Assembly: GCA_022820995.1 (NCBI GenBank)
Contig: JAJEEM010000060.1
Location: forward strand, 1-64,000
Length of the DNA: 64,000 nucleotides
Reading direction: 5' to 3'
DNA from: Gemmatimonadota bacterium
GTDB taxonomy: Bacteria > Gemmatimonadota > Gemmatimonadetes > Palauibacterales > Palauibacteraceae
The notes under the pieces were generated by a model, which saw only the letters and a list, made by a program, of their open reading frames with translations, made no database searches and had not been told where the DNA came from. Below are positions 41,851 to 50,373 of this stretch, piece after piece. The stretch's first letter is position 1; every line of letters starts with the position of its first letter. The translations under genes and the position numbers were made by a program.

Positions 41851-43626
41851 ATGACGTTCGACATCGTATTTGTGCTGGGTCTGACCCTGGCGGCGCTCGT
41901 CCTGTTCGCCCTCGACCGGCTGCGGCTGGATCAGATCGCCATGTCCGTGCCGGTCGTCCTCCTCCTGAGCGGCATACTCACGCCGGCCGAAGCCGTGTCG
42001 GGCCTGTCGAGCCGCGCGACCGTGACGGTCGGCTCGATGCTCGTCCTCGGCCTGGGGCTTCGCAAGACCGGTCTCGTGTCCGCCATCGGGGCCTGGGCGC
42101 GAACCGCTCCCCTGGGCGGCAAGTACTCCCGCATGTTCGCGCTCTGCCTCATCTGCGCGCTTCTCTCGCCCTTTCTCATGACGACCGCCGTCGTGCTGGT
42201 GTTCCTGCCCGTCTTCGTCGCGCTCGCCGAGCAGTCCGAGGAGCCGGCCTCGCGGTATCTCATGCCGCTCTCCTTCGTCTCGATTCTCGGGGGCACGGTC
42301 ACCCTGATGGGGACCTCCACCAACCTGGTCGTGCACGGCGAAGCGATGAGGCGAGGGTTCGATGACCTCCACATGTTCTCGATCACGCCGCTCGGCCTGA
42401 TCTGTCTCGCGGTGGGCCTGCTCTATCTCTTCACTGCCGGCCGCGTACTCCTGCCGCGGCGCGTCCGGCCGCCGGACCTCTCCAGCAAGTACGACATCCG
42501 CCGCTTCGTCACGGAGCTGCACGTCCCGGAGGATTCGCCGGCGAACGGCCGCTCGCTGGCCGAACTCAAGTGGGGCGAACGGTACGGCGTCACCGTGCTG
42601 GACATCGAACGCGGGGAACAGGAGATCACGGCGCCGCACGGAGACCGCCACATACGGCCGGGCGACGTCCTCTACGTGCAGGGAGCCGCCGAGCGCCTTC
42701 TCGAACTCGCGCGCCGGCAGCGACTCGAGACGCCGAGGGAGCGGAAGGAGCAGGGACTCGACCTGGCCGGCGGCGGCCGGCTGGTCGAAGTCCTCGTGGC
42801 GCCCGGCTCGAGTCTCGTGAGCCGGACGCTTCGCGATCTGAACTTCGCGCAACGCTACGATGCGGCCGTGCTCGCGATCCAGCATCACGGCGTTACCGTA
42901 ACGGAACGACTGGCGGAGGTCTCGTTCCGCGTCGGCGACCTCCTCCTGGTGCACGGGAGGGCGAACGCGCTCGGGCGCCTCGTTGAAGACCCCGGATTCG
43001 TCCCCGTGGGGGAAGTGAAGACGCAGGCCGGGAGCAGACCGCGAGCCGGCGTGGCTGCCGGGATCCTGGTCGCCGTCGTGCTCAGCGCCAGCCTCGGCCT
43101 CCTCGACATCATGACGGCCGCGCTCACCGGCGTCGGCCTGATGGTGTTCACGCGCTGTGTGCGCGTCGAGGAGATCTACGCGGAGGTGGAATGGCTGGTC
43201 ATCTTCGTGCTGGCCGGCCTGATTCCGCTCGGGGTGGCGCTCGAGACCACCGGGGCGGCGGAGCTGCTCGCGCATTGGGTCGTGACGCTGACGGCGCCGC
43301 TGGGAGAGGTCGGGCTCATCGCGGCCTTCTACCTGGTGACCGTCCTCATGACCGCCATCGTGTCGAACGCGGCGACCGCCGTGATGCTCACCCCGGTCGC
43401 GATCCTCGCGGCCACGCAGGCGGGCGTAAACCCGTATGCGCTCCTCATCGCGGTGATGTTCGGGGCATCGGCCTCCTTCGTCACGCCCTTCGGTTATCAG
43501 ACCAACGTGATGATCTACGGGCCGGGCGGATATCGCTTTTCGGACTTCGTGAAGGTGGGTGGCCTGCTCAACCTCATCCTCCTCGTCACGGCCAGCCTCC
43601 TCATCCCTCTCTTCTGGCCCAGCTAG
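41851..43626 (+). CDS. SLC13/DASS family anion transporter with two TrkA-C domains
   Basis: About 591 aa from ATG 41851. The membrane half has SSRATVTVGSMLVLGLGLRKTG and LGGTVTLMGTSTNLVVHG, the first sodium-binding hairpin. The second copy is SNAATAVMLTPVAILAA and GASASFVTPFGYQTNVMIYG. Two TrkA-C domains lie in the middle (about residues 225-300 and 310-390), for example FRVGDLLLVHGRAN. Members import sulfate, dicarboxylates or phosphate with sodium. Start and spacing (92 bases from the divergent APC gene) suggest a shared control region. Confidence 0.88.
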   Translation: MTFDIVFVLGLTLAALVLFALDRLRLDQIAMSVPVVLLLSGILTPAEAVSGLSSRATVTVGSMLVLGLGLRKTGLVSAIGAWARTAPLGGKYSRMFALCLICALLSPFLMTTAVVLVFLPVFVALAEQSEEPASRYLMPLSFVSILGGTVTLMGTSTNLVVHGEAMRRGFDDLHMFSITPLGLICLAVGLLYLFTAGRVLLPRRVRPPDLSSKYDIRRFVTELHVPEDSPANGRSLAELKWGERYGVTVLDIERGEQEITAPHGDRHIRPGDVLYVQGAAERLLELARRQRLETPRERKEQGLDLAGGGRLVEVLVAPGSSLVSRTLRDLNFAQRYDAAVLAIQHHGVTVTERLAEVSFRVGDLLLVHGRANALGRLVEDPGFVPVGEVKTQAGSRPRAGVAAGILVAVVLSASLGLLDIMTAALTGVGLMVFTRCVRVEEIYAEVEWLVIFVLAGLIPLGVALETTGAAELLAHWVVTLTAPLGEVGLIAAFYLVTVLMTAIVSNAATAVMLTPVAILAATQAGVNPYALLIAVMFGASASFVTPFGYQTNVMIYGPGGYRFSDFVKVGGLLNLILLVTASLLIPLFWPS

Positions 43627-43627
43627 C

Positions 43628-44713
43628 TTGATCTGGCTGGCAGTCCGGATCGCGGCCGCCGTCGCCCTCGTCGTCGTGCCCTTCGGCTACGCGACCGCGG
43701 GCAGCAACGGCGGCGTCGCGGTCGGCGCCGGATGCGGCCTCGCCATCGGCGCCGCGGTCGGTTTCAGCGGGAATCGAGGGCCGAGGCCGTGGACCGGCAT
43801 CCTGGTCGGCTCGCTGGTGGGGATCGGTGCCGTGCTCGCCTCCACTGTGGCGGTCACAAGCGGAACGATCGCCATGTCGCCCGTTCTCGCGCTGGGCGTC
43901 GGTCTCATCCACGGCGAGGACCTGTTGGACGGTGTCGGCGGAACCTCCTTCTCGGGATACCGGGATGCGTTCAGGGAGACGCTGTTCGTGTCCGTCATGC
44001 TCGCGCTCGGACTCCTGCCCGCCATCTATGCGCTGGCGGCGCCGTCGCTCTTCGTGGACATCTTCCTGTTCGTGCCCTACGTCGCGGTGTCGGCCGGCCT
44101 CCTCAGCCTCCGCGCCGAGGGATGGCGCGACACCCGTCCTCCGGCGCTGCTGGCGCTCGCCACCGTCCTCACGCTTGCGTATGCGGGGGCCGCGATCGTG
44201 ACCGGGCTGAGGGGTGACGACCCCGGGTTGGGCATCGGCCCCGTCCTGGGAATCGCGGGCGCCCTGCTGCTCCTCGAACTGGCGGTCACGGCAGCCTTCT
44301 TCGTTTTCGGGCGCGCGGCGATCATCTGGGTCCGGCCGCGATTTCGAGTGTACCGCGGCCTCGCCGACTACCTGCGCGTCATGTGGATCCCGGTCGGCGG
44401 GTTCGCGATCGGCTACCTGACGATCATCGTCCTGTTCGCCGGATTCTACGGAATGCTCGCCCGATTCAATCCCGGCGCGTTCGCGGACGCCGGTACCGGG
44501 ATCGTCGACTGGCTGTTCTTCGCCTTCTTCGCCGCCATCGGCCAGGACTTCGCGACCATCGCCCCGGTCTCCGTGACGGCGCGGGCGCTCGTCGGCGTTC
44601 ACCTGATCCTCTCGGCCGGCTGGGTCGTCGTCCTGTTCGCCGCGGTGATGACCTCCATCGGACCGAAGCTGGACCAGATCGCCAGACGCCACGCCGAGGC
44701 GGACGGCGACTGA
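43628..44713 (+). CDS. Polytopic membrane protein of unknown function, paralogue B
   Basis: 361 aa if it starts at TTG 43628, one base after the SLC13 stop. An ATG at 43559 inside the SLC13 gene is open but encodes a serine-rich shadow. Starting at LIWLAVRIAAAVALVVVPFGYA aligns it with paralogue A (38486-39586), which also has a TTG start. It shares YLRVMWIPVGGFAIGYLTI, GFYGMLARFNPGAF and LVGVHLILSAGWVVVLFAAV with that copy. Around nine membrane segments. Probably cotranscribed with the transporter; function unknown. Confidence 0.65.
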   Translation: MIWLAVRIAAAVALVVVPFGYATAGSNGGVAVGAGCGLAIGAAVGFSGNRGPRPWTGILVGSLVGIGAVLASTVAVTSGTIAMSPVLALGVGLIHGEDLLDGVGGTSFSGYRDAFRETLFVSVMLALGLLPAIYALAAPSLFVDIFLFVPYVAVSAGLLSLRAEGWRDTRPPALLALATVLTLAYAGAAIVTGLRGDDPGLGIGPVLGIAGALLLLELAVTAAFFVFGRAAIIWVRPRFRVYRGLADYLRVMWIPVGGFAIGYLTIIVLFAGFYGMLARFNPGAFADAGTGIVDWLFFAFFAAIGQDFATIAPVSVTARALVGVHLILSAGWVVVLFAAVMTSIGPKLDQIARRHAEADGD

Positions 44714-44725
44714 CGCTCACGCCCC

Positions 44726-45745
44726 TTACCCCAGCATGCCGTGATCGTCGAACCAGCGGTACGTGTCCGTGACCGATTCTGCGAGCGGGCGCGGCTGGAA
44801 CCCGAGTTCCGCCTGCGCCTTGGCGCTGGATATCCGCCGATTGGCATGGGCCATCACGCGGACGGACGCTGGCGTGTAGAGCGGACGACGTCCGCGGCAC
44901 CGATCCAGGACGACCTGGCAGGGTGCCCATAACCGGGCGGCGAACATCGGGAACTGGAGGCGGGGGGCGGCTACCCCGGTCGCCTCCTGGCAAAGCTCAG
45001 CCAGTTCGCGCACGGTGTGCCAGTGACCTGAGACGAGGTAGTTCTCGCCACATCTCGCCCGTGTCTCCGCGGCCATCGTGGCCGCCACGACATCGCGCAC
45101 ATCGACCCAGTCGTAGCCGCCGGCGATCAGCGCGGGAAGCCGCCTGCCGTGGAGGTCGAGCAGTACCTGCCCCATGGGCGACGGCGCGCCGTCCCAGGGG
45201 CCGATCACGCTCGTCGGATTAAGGATCACGGCGTCCAGGCCGCGGTCGATGCCGCGGCGGACTTCCACTTCACCGGCAGCTTTCGAACGGTCGTACGGTG
45301 CGTCGCGCCGGCTATCCGCGGGACCGCGGCTCTCGTCAAGTACCTCGTCCAGCGGGTGCTGGCCGTAAGCGTGGATCGAGGAAACATGAACCAGGCGCTT
45401 CACCCCACATTCGAGGGCCGCTTCCACGACATTGCGGGTGCCCAGGACGTTCGTGCGATGGAATTCCTGCGCCCTGACGGCGCCGATCGAGACCAGCGCG
45501 GCCAAATGGAACACGCTTTCCGCCCCCGCGAAGGCGGCGATCAGCGATTCCTTGTCGAGCAGGTCGCCCTTGACCCATGCGATGTCGAGGTCCGCCGCCG
45601 TCCCCCGACGCTCCCGATAGATCGCACGGAGCTGACGGGGCCCGTACTTGTCGGCAAGAGCCCGCGTCAACACCCCGCCGATCTGCCCGCTCGCCCCGGT
45701 GATCACGCGTACGGTGCGAGGTCGTCCGCCGTCGGGTGACTTCAT
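44726..45745 (-). CDS. NAD-dependent epimerase/dehydratase, extended SDR family
   Basis: 339 aa. The Rossmann motif is VITGASGQIGGVLTRAL (TGxxGxxG), followed by VFHLAALVSIG. The active site is APYDRSKAAGE (YxxxK) with an upstream serine in HVSSIHAYG. The C-terminal half resembles the 3-beta-hydroxysteroid/dihydroflavonol reductase branch, which acts on small lipophilic alcohols or ketones. It lies 64 bases downstream of the P450 reading frame on the same strand, so the two may act in one pathway. The substrate cannot be told. Confidence 0.8.
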   Translation of the reverse strand: MKSPDGGRPRTVRVITGASGQIGGVLTRALADKYGPRQLRAIYRERRGTAADLDIAWVKGDLLDKESLIAAFAGAESVFHLAALVSIGAVRAQEFHRTNVLGTRNVVEAALECGVKRLVHVSSIHAYGQHPLDEVLDESRGPADSRRDAPYDRSKAAGEVEVRRGIDRGLDAVILNPTSVIGPWDGAPSPMGQVLLDLHGRRLPALIAGGYDWVDVRDVVAATMAAETRARCGENYLVSGHWHTVRELAELCQEATGVAAPRLQFPMFAARLWAPCQVVLDRCRGRRPLYTPASVRVMAHANRRISSAKAQAELGFQPRPLAESVTDTYRWFDDHGMLG

Positions 45746-45809
45746 TGCGGAAGACGCAGTTCGCGAACCGCAGACCGGGTCAGGCGCTGGAGGAGCGGGC
45801 GCAGCGGAC

Positions 45810-46775
45810 TCAGACTCGGAGTTCGTGCCGCTGCTCGGCGATCCTGAGCTTGATTCTGTTGCTGGGCGATTGCGACGGCAGCGGATCCATGGGCATCCGC
45901 TTGAAGGGGCGGGCCAACTCGATCCTGAAGTGATGCGTGAGCATCAGCAGGTTGATCGCCATGTGCATGTGGGCCCAGCGGCGCCCGAGGCACGAGTGCG
46001 TACCCAGCCCGAAGGGCGCGTAGCCTCCGCCGCGATGCTCGTTTCGCGGGGGCGCGTAGCGGTCAATGTCGAACGTCCACGGATCGGGAAACGCCTCTTC
46101 CAGGTAGTGCGTAGCCGCCTGCGCAATCAGGAGCTGCGTCCCGACCGGCAATTCGTAACCCTCCACCACGCAGGTGTTCATCACCGTGCGCATCGACATG
46201 ACCGTGATCGGCGACATCCGCAGAGTCTCCATCAGCACTCGCCGGGTCACGTCGATCCGGTCCGGACTGAGGTCATCCTCGCCGGGATCGCCCTCGGCCC
46301 ACAACGCATCCGCTTCGGCCGTGACCCGCTCGTACAACTCGGGATTCTGCAGCAGCCAGTAAAGGGCAAAGCCGACCTGGTCGCCCATGTACATGGCGGT
46401 CATCAAGATCGCCCCCAGCGGCAGCGACAGGTCCGATTCGGGCAGGAACTGGGGATCAGACGCGTGCAGGGCCAGGTACGCGTCCACGACATCCTTGGGC
46501 TTCCCGACCCGCTGCGTGGCCGTATGCGTATTTTGCATACGGTCTATGATCCGTTGCGTGGCCTTCGCCCGGCGGCGCATCGGCAGGGTGTTGAGCATGA
46601 AACGCGGCATCGTCTTGACGATGCCAACGTTGAGCACCCGTACCTTGTATTCGAGCGCGTCGGCAATCTCGGCCTGGGTGTCAATGCTGGCCAGGAGCGG
46701 CGATGACTGTGCGTTCAGCAATGGCCGCAGCATCGCCTGCACCGGCATGGTGCTGCCGACGTCCCAACTCGCCAT
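45810..46775 (-). CDS. Cytochrome P450, C-terminal part (continues upstream across a frameshift)
   Basis: 321 codons from the first ATG, but P450 sequence continues upstream in this frame (DLARTH) up to the break at 46794-46799. ExxR is METLRMSP (183-186), and the heme loop is FGLGTHSCLGRRWA with the axial cysteine at 262. The I-helix reads MTAMYMGDQVGFALYW, so the usual (A/G)Gx(D/E)T acid-alcohol pair is absent. Removing one T from the T6 run on the minus strand joins this frame to the upstream ORF without gap. The full protein would be about 678 aa. Oxygen-activating chemistry may be altered. Confidence 0.75.
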   Translation of the reverse strand: MASWDVGSTMPVQAMLRPLLNAQSSPLLASIDTQAEIADALEYKVRVLNVGIVKTMPRFMLNTLPMRRRAKATQRIIDRMQNTHTATQRVGKPKDVVDAYLALHASDPQFLPESDLSLPLGAILMTAMYMGDQVGFALYWLLQNPELYERVTAEADALWAEGDPGEDDLSPDRIDVTRRVLMETLRMSPITVMSMRTVMNTCVVEGYELPVGTQLLIAQAATHYLEEAFPDPWTFDIDRYAPPRNEHRGGGYAPFGLGTHSCLGRRWAHMHMAINLLMLTHHFRIELARPFKRMPMDPLPSQSPSNRIKLRIAEQRHELRV

Positions 46776-46791
46776 GTGCGTGCGGGCCAGA

Positions 46792-47847
46792 TCAAAAAAC
46801 CTCGTCCAGACGCCTGGTCAAAGTCCTGCGAGAGTACGCGGGCTGCAGCGACTTGCGAAAGCGAAAGTGATCCGCACCGTCAGTCGAGTGCATGGAGCGC
46901 GACACGCCATACGCTTTGTCGACGCCCTCGAAATACTCCTTCGACCGCAGGAACACCCGCCCCATGCGATGGGCCCATTGATTCGTCTTCAACCCCGCGA
47001 GGACAATCATGTTCTGGCGGAAGGGGAGCCGGAGCTCGAACACCGGACCGTACTTTTCGGCCAAACCGGCGAACCCTGCCGGCAGCCTCCCCTCTCGCAG
47101 CTCGCGGTTGAACACCAGGTCACGCAGGGACACGGCCGGGATCGGCTTGGTCAGCGAGGGCCGGCGAAGCGTGGGCGCGACGATGCTCTCGGTCACCGCT
47201 GCCGCAATCGCTCGGCCGATCAGGTCCATCTGGCTGACGAACCTGATCCGCTCTTCCGCCTCCTCGTCGATCTGAAACATGTGATGGAACACGTTACAGG
47301 CGTTGACGAGACCAGTGATAATCACGTCGCGCGGCTCGGGAATCTCGTCCGCGAAGATGATCCTGGTCAGCCGGGCCTTTACGAACTCGCCCGCCAGGTG
47401 GTCTTCCTCCAGCGGTGTATCGCCCGACCGCTGCCGCTTGGTGAACGTATAGAAATCGCCCGGGTGGCGGTCGAGAACCTGCCGCCGAACGAGCCGGTCC
47501 AGCGCATGGGAAATCACCGACTCGGCCTGCGGAGCGAGCCGCTCGACCCAGTAGGGGACACTGTGCTGTTTCGTTTCGGTCGCGATCTCCCGCAAGATCG
47601 GGTCGAGCGCAGGACGGCCGGTGTCGGTCGAATCGAACAGAATCAGCGACTTCAGATCGGTGTCGATGCGGCCGCGCAGCGACAGTTCACCCAGGGCCGC
47701 GCCGACCATGGCGCAGTTCAGGTTCCAGCCGGGTACCTGACGAAAAAAGCCGCTCTCTTCGTCCAGCAGCGCCAGCAGCAACTCTTCCGGCAGACTCAGC
47801 GAGGACGCCCCCGCGTCGGTCGGACTGCTTCGCGAGTCACTAATCAA
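46792..47847 (-). CDS. GPP34 domain fused to cytochrome P450 N-terminal part
   Basis: 351 codons from TTG 47847, with GGGAG at a good distance. Residues 16-220 are a GPP34 (GOLPH3-like) domain: SLSLPEELLLALLDEESG, CAMVGAALGELSLRGRI, and VPYWVERLAPQAESVISHALDRLV. In eukaryotes this fold binds phosphoinositides at the Golgi; bacterial roles are poorly known. Residues 235-351 are the start of a P450: AGFAGLAEKYGPVFELRLP and HFRFRKSLQPAYSRR. The frame stops in a TGA immediately after a six-T run. Dropping one T continues into the P450 C-terminal ORF (45810-46775). Either a frameshifted gene, a sequencing indel or slippage. Confidence 0.75.
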   Translation of the reverse strand: MISDSRSSPTDAGASSLSLPEELLLALLDEESGFFRQVPGWNLNCAMVGAALGELSLRGRIDTDLKSLILFDSTDTGRPALDPILREIATETKQHSVPYWVERLAPQAESVISHALDRLVRRQVLDRHPGDFYTFTKRQRSGDTPLEEDHLAGEFVKARLTRIIFADEIPEPRDVIITGLVNACNVFHHMFQIDEEAEERIRFVSQMDLIGRAIAAAVTESIVAPTLRRPSLTKPIPAVSLRDLVFNRELREGRLPAGFAGLAEKYGPVFELRLPFRQNMIVLAGLKTNQWAHRMGRVFLRSKEYFEGVDKAYGVSRSMHSTDGADHFRFRKSLQPAYSRRTLTRRLDEVF

Positions 47848-48126
47848 CCCGTTTTCTCCCTCGTAGGATCTCGACGATCGTGGTTTAATCTAACACATAT
47901 CGGGCCGAAGTCGGCAACGGAACCGGACTTGAGGCCCGAAGCCGCTCATCGGACCGGAAACGTCGCCGCGCCCGTGCGTGTTCACACGTGTGGACGCCGC
48001 CGGTGCGCCTGACGGTCGGCGGCGCTGCCGAGCCTTGCTGTGCGGGGGCCGCCCGCCGCAGTTTTTCCGGGCTTGTCCCACGCATGAACCACGAGATGAA
48101 ACGATATGGTTTTCCCTGGAGATGAC

Positions 48127-49287
48127 ATGATCAAGCGGACCCCACTGGCGATCTTCGCCGCCGGGTTTCTCCTGTCGACCGCGACGCCGGCGCTGGGCCA
48201 GGAAGTGATGCAGTCGGCGTACCACGACTACCGGCTCGTCCCCGTGGCGGAGGGACTGGTTCGCCCGTGGTCGATCGCGTTCCTGCCGGATGGCGAGATG
48301 CTCGTCACCGAGAAGGCGGGGGCGCTTCGCGTCGTGCGCGACGGCCTGCTCCTCCCCGACCCCGTGAAGGGCGTGCCGGAGGTGATCTCGGCCGGACAGG
48401 GCGGACTCCTCGACGTGGTGCCCCACCCCGACTTCGAGGACAACCGGCTCCTCTACCTCAGCTACTCGAAGCCCGACGAGACCGAGCGCGGGACGACCGC
48501 GGTCATCCGGGGACGTTACGAGGACGGCGCTCTCACGGGCATCGAGGAGATCTTCCTCGCGGTATCGGAAGGGCGCGGCCACTACGGGTCCCGTCTCGTC
48601 TTCGACGGACAGGGCCACCTCTTCATCAGCGTCGGCGATCGTCAGGCCTCGACCCGCGGCGATCTCTACGCTCACCCCGCGCAGGATCCCTCGAACCATC
48701 ACGGCACCGTCAGCCGCGTGTACGAGGACGGCGGGATTCCCGGGGACAACCCGTTCCTCGACGATCCGGACGTTCAGCCGGAGATCTGGAGCTTCGGGCA
48801 CCGCAACCAGCAGGGGATGGTCATGAACCCGGAGACGGGCGACCTGTGGGCCACGGAGCACGGTCCGCAGGGCGGTGACGAGCTCAACCTGGTTCAGCCG
48901 GGGCTCAACTACGGCTGGCCCATCGTGGGCTACGGGGTCAACTACGGTTCGGGTACGGCAATCCACGAGGGGACGCACAAGGAGGGGATGGAACAGCCGG
49001 CCCACGTCTGGGTGCCGTCGATCGCGACCTCCGGACTGCTCTTCTACACGGGCGACCGCTTTCCGCACTGGAAGGGGAACCTGTTCGTGGGCGGGATGGC
49101 CGGGGAGCAACTGGCGCGCCTGACGCTGGACGGCCAGGAGGTCGTGCGGGAGGAGACGCTCGTACAGGGACTGGGGCGCATCCGCGACGTTCGACAGGGC
49201 CCGGACGGGCTCATCTACCTCGCGATCGACGGCCGGCGGGGCGAGCCGACGGCGATCGTGCGGCTGGAGCCCGTCGCCACGCGCTAG
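48127..49287 (+). CDS. PQQ-dependent sugar dehydrogenase, soluble (Asd/GDH-B) type
   Basis: About 386 aa. ATG 48127 is preferred over 48106 because GGAGATG lies upstream and it opens the signal peptide (MIKRTPLAIFAAGFLLSTATPALGQ). Six-bladed propeller landmarks: GLVRPWSIAFLPDGEMLVTEK, GQGGLLDVVPHPDFEDNRLLYLSYS, FGHRNQQGM and TEHGPQGGDELNLV. These carry the calcium and PQQ contacts. It oxidises aldose sugars in the periplasm. The stop shares a CTAG with the stop of the convergent aminotransferase gene. No PQQ biosynthesis genes are in the window. Confidence 0.88.
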   Translation: MIKRTPLAIFAAGFLLSTATPALGQEVMQSAYHDYRLVPVAEGLVRPWSIAFLPDGEMLVTEKAGALRVVRDGLLLPDPVKGVPEVISAGQGGLLDVVPHPDFEDNRLLYLSYSKPDETERGTTAVIRGRYEDGALTGIEEIFLAVSEGRGHYGSRLVFDGQGHLFISVGDRQASTRGDLYAHPAQDPSNHHGTVSRVYEDGGIPGDNPFLDDPDVQPEIWSFGHRNQQGMVMNPETGDLWATEHGPQGGDELNLVQPGLNYGWPIVGYGVNYGSGTAIHEGTHKEGMEQPAHVWVPSIATSGLLFYTGDRFPHWKGNLFVGGMAGEQLARLTLDGQEVVREETLVQGLGRIRDVRQGPDGLIYLAIDGRRGEPTAIVRLEPVATR

Positions 49288-50153
49288 GCATCGACTGATC
49301 CTTCCGGGGCCACGGCCCGCCGGTAGGCTTCCGACAGCGCCCGGGTGATCTCGCCCGGGCGACCGCTCCCCACGGGCCGGCCGTCGACTTCCACGGTCGG
49401 CCGCACCTCCGTCGTCGTCCCCGTGAAGAAGATCTCGTCGGCGTCCCGGAGTTCGTCCACCGTGAAGGCGCGTTCCCGGGCGGGGATACCCAGTCCGGCG
49501 CACAGTTCGAGCGTGAACGCGCGAGTGACGCCGTGCAGGATGTGGTTCGTGGCCGGGGCCGTCGTCACCTCTCCGCCGAGAACCGCGAACACGTTGTTGT
49601 GCGTCCCCTCCTGAACCATCCCTTCGCGGATGAAGACCGCGTCCTCGACGTCCGCCTCCACCGCGGCCTGCTGCGCGAGGACGTTGGGCAGGAGGCCGGT
49701 CGTCTTGATGTCGGCGCGGGCCCAGCGCTGGTCGGGCAGCGTGATGGCGCCGAAGCCGCGCTCCCACCGCTCCGGGGTCGTGCGGACGAGTTCCTTCGTG
49801 AAGGCGTAGACGGTGGGCGCGACCGCCTCCTTCGGAAACGCGTGCGTGCGGGGCGCCGCGCCGCGCGTCACCTGCATGTAGAAGACGGAGAACTCGGCGG
49901 CGACGAGGCCGTTCCGCGCGATGAGTTCGTCACCCACGCCGGCGAGGGGAGCCACATCCGCCTCGATCCGGAGCGTTTCGAGGCCCCGGGCGAGCCGGGC
50001 GAGGTGGCGTTCGCGCAGGAAGCAGCGGCCCATGTACGCCGGGATCGCCTCGTAGACCGCGTCCGCGAACAGGAAGCCCCGGTCGTTCACCGAGACCCGT
50101 GCCTCGCCGACAGGCAGGTAGTCTCCGTTCAGATAGACGATGATGGTCTGCAA
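49284..50153 (-). CDS. PLP aminotransferase class IV (D-amino acid transaminase-like)
   Basis: About 289 aa if started at TTG 50153 (IIVYLNGDYLPVGEARVSVNDRGFLFADAVYE). A GGAGGG is present but very close, so the exact start is uncertain. The class IV signature is complete: VSVNDRGFLFADAVYE, RADIKTTGLLPNVLAQQ with the PLP lysine (K of IKTT), EGTHNNVFAVLGGEV, and FFTGTTTEVRPT. The arrangement fits D-alanine aminotransferase better than the branched-chain enzyme. It would supply D-amino acids, for example for peptidoglycan, or degrade them. Confidence 0.8.
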   Translation of the reverse strand: MQTIIVYLNGDYLPVGEARVSVNDRGFLFADAVYEAIPAYMGRCFLRERHLARLARGLETLRIEADVAPLAGVGDELIARNGLVAAEFSVFYMQVTRGAAPRTHAFPKEAVAPTVYAFTKELVRTTPERWERGFGAITLPDQRWARADIKTTGLLPNVLAQQAAVEADVEDAVFIREGMVQEGTHNNVFAVLGGEVTTAPATNHILHGVTRAFTLELCAGLGIPARERAFTVDELRDADEIFFTGTTTEVRPTVEVDGRPVGSGRPGEITRALSEAYRRAVAPEGSVDA

Positions 50154-50373
50154 CCCCTCCGTTTTCGGGAATCGCCGGGCGGTCCCGCCGTTGCGGGACG
50201 CGGCGCCTCGGCACGCTCGGTGGCTCGTGATCCGCCCGGATACCCACACCAGATGTCCGTGTCGAGCGCCGGAGGGCAAGGTCGGTCGCGATCTGGTTCA
50301 CGTTCGTGCGCCGCGTTAGCGTTCAAGGGCGGGTTCCGCTATCGGCCCGTTTTCTTCTGCTCTCGGAGGACCG

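Noticed and set aside
41470-43275. 601-codon minus-strand ORF
   Set aside because: Antisense to the SLC13 gene, and its 3' part is the APC gene in another frame.
47890-49767. 625-codon minus-strand ORF
   Set aside because: Antisense to the PQQ sugar dehydrogenase; no recognisable domain and strong arginine bias.
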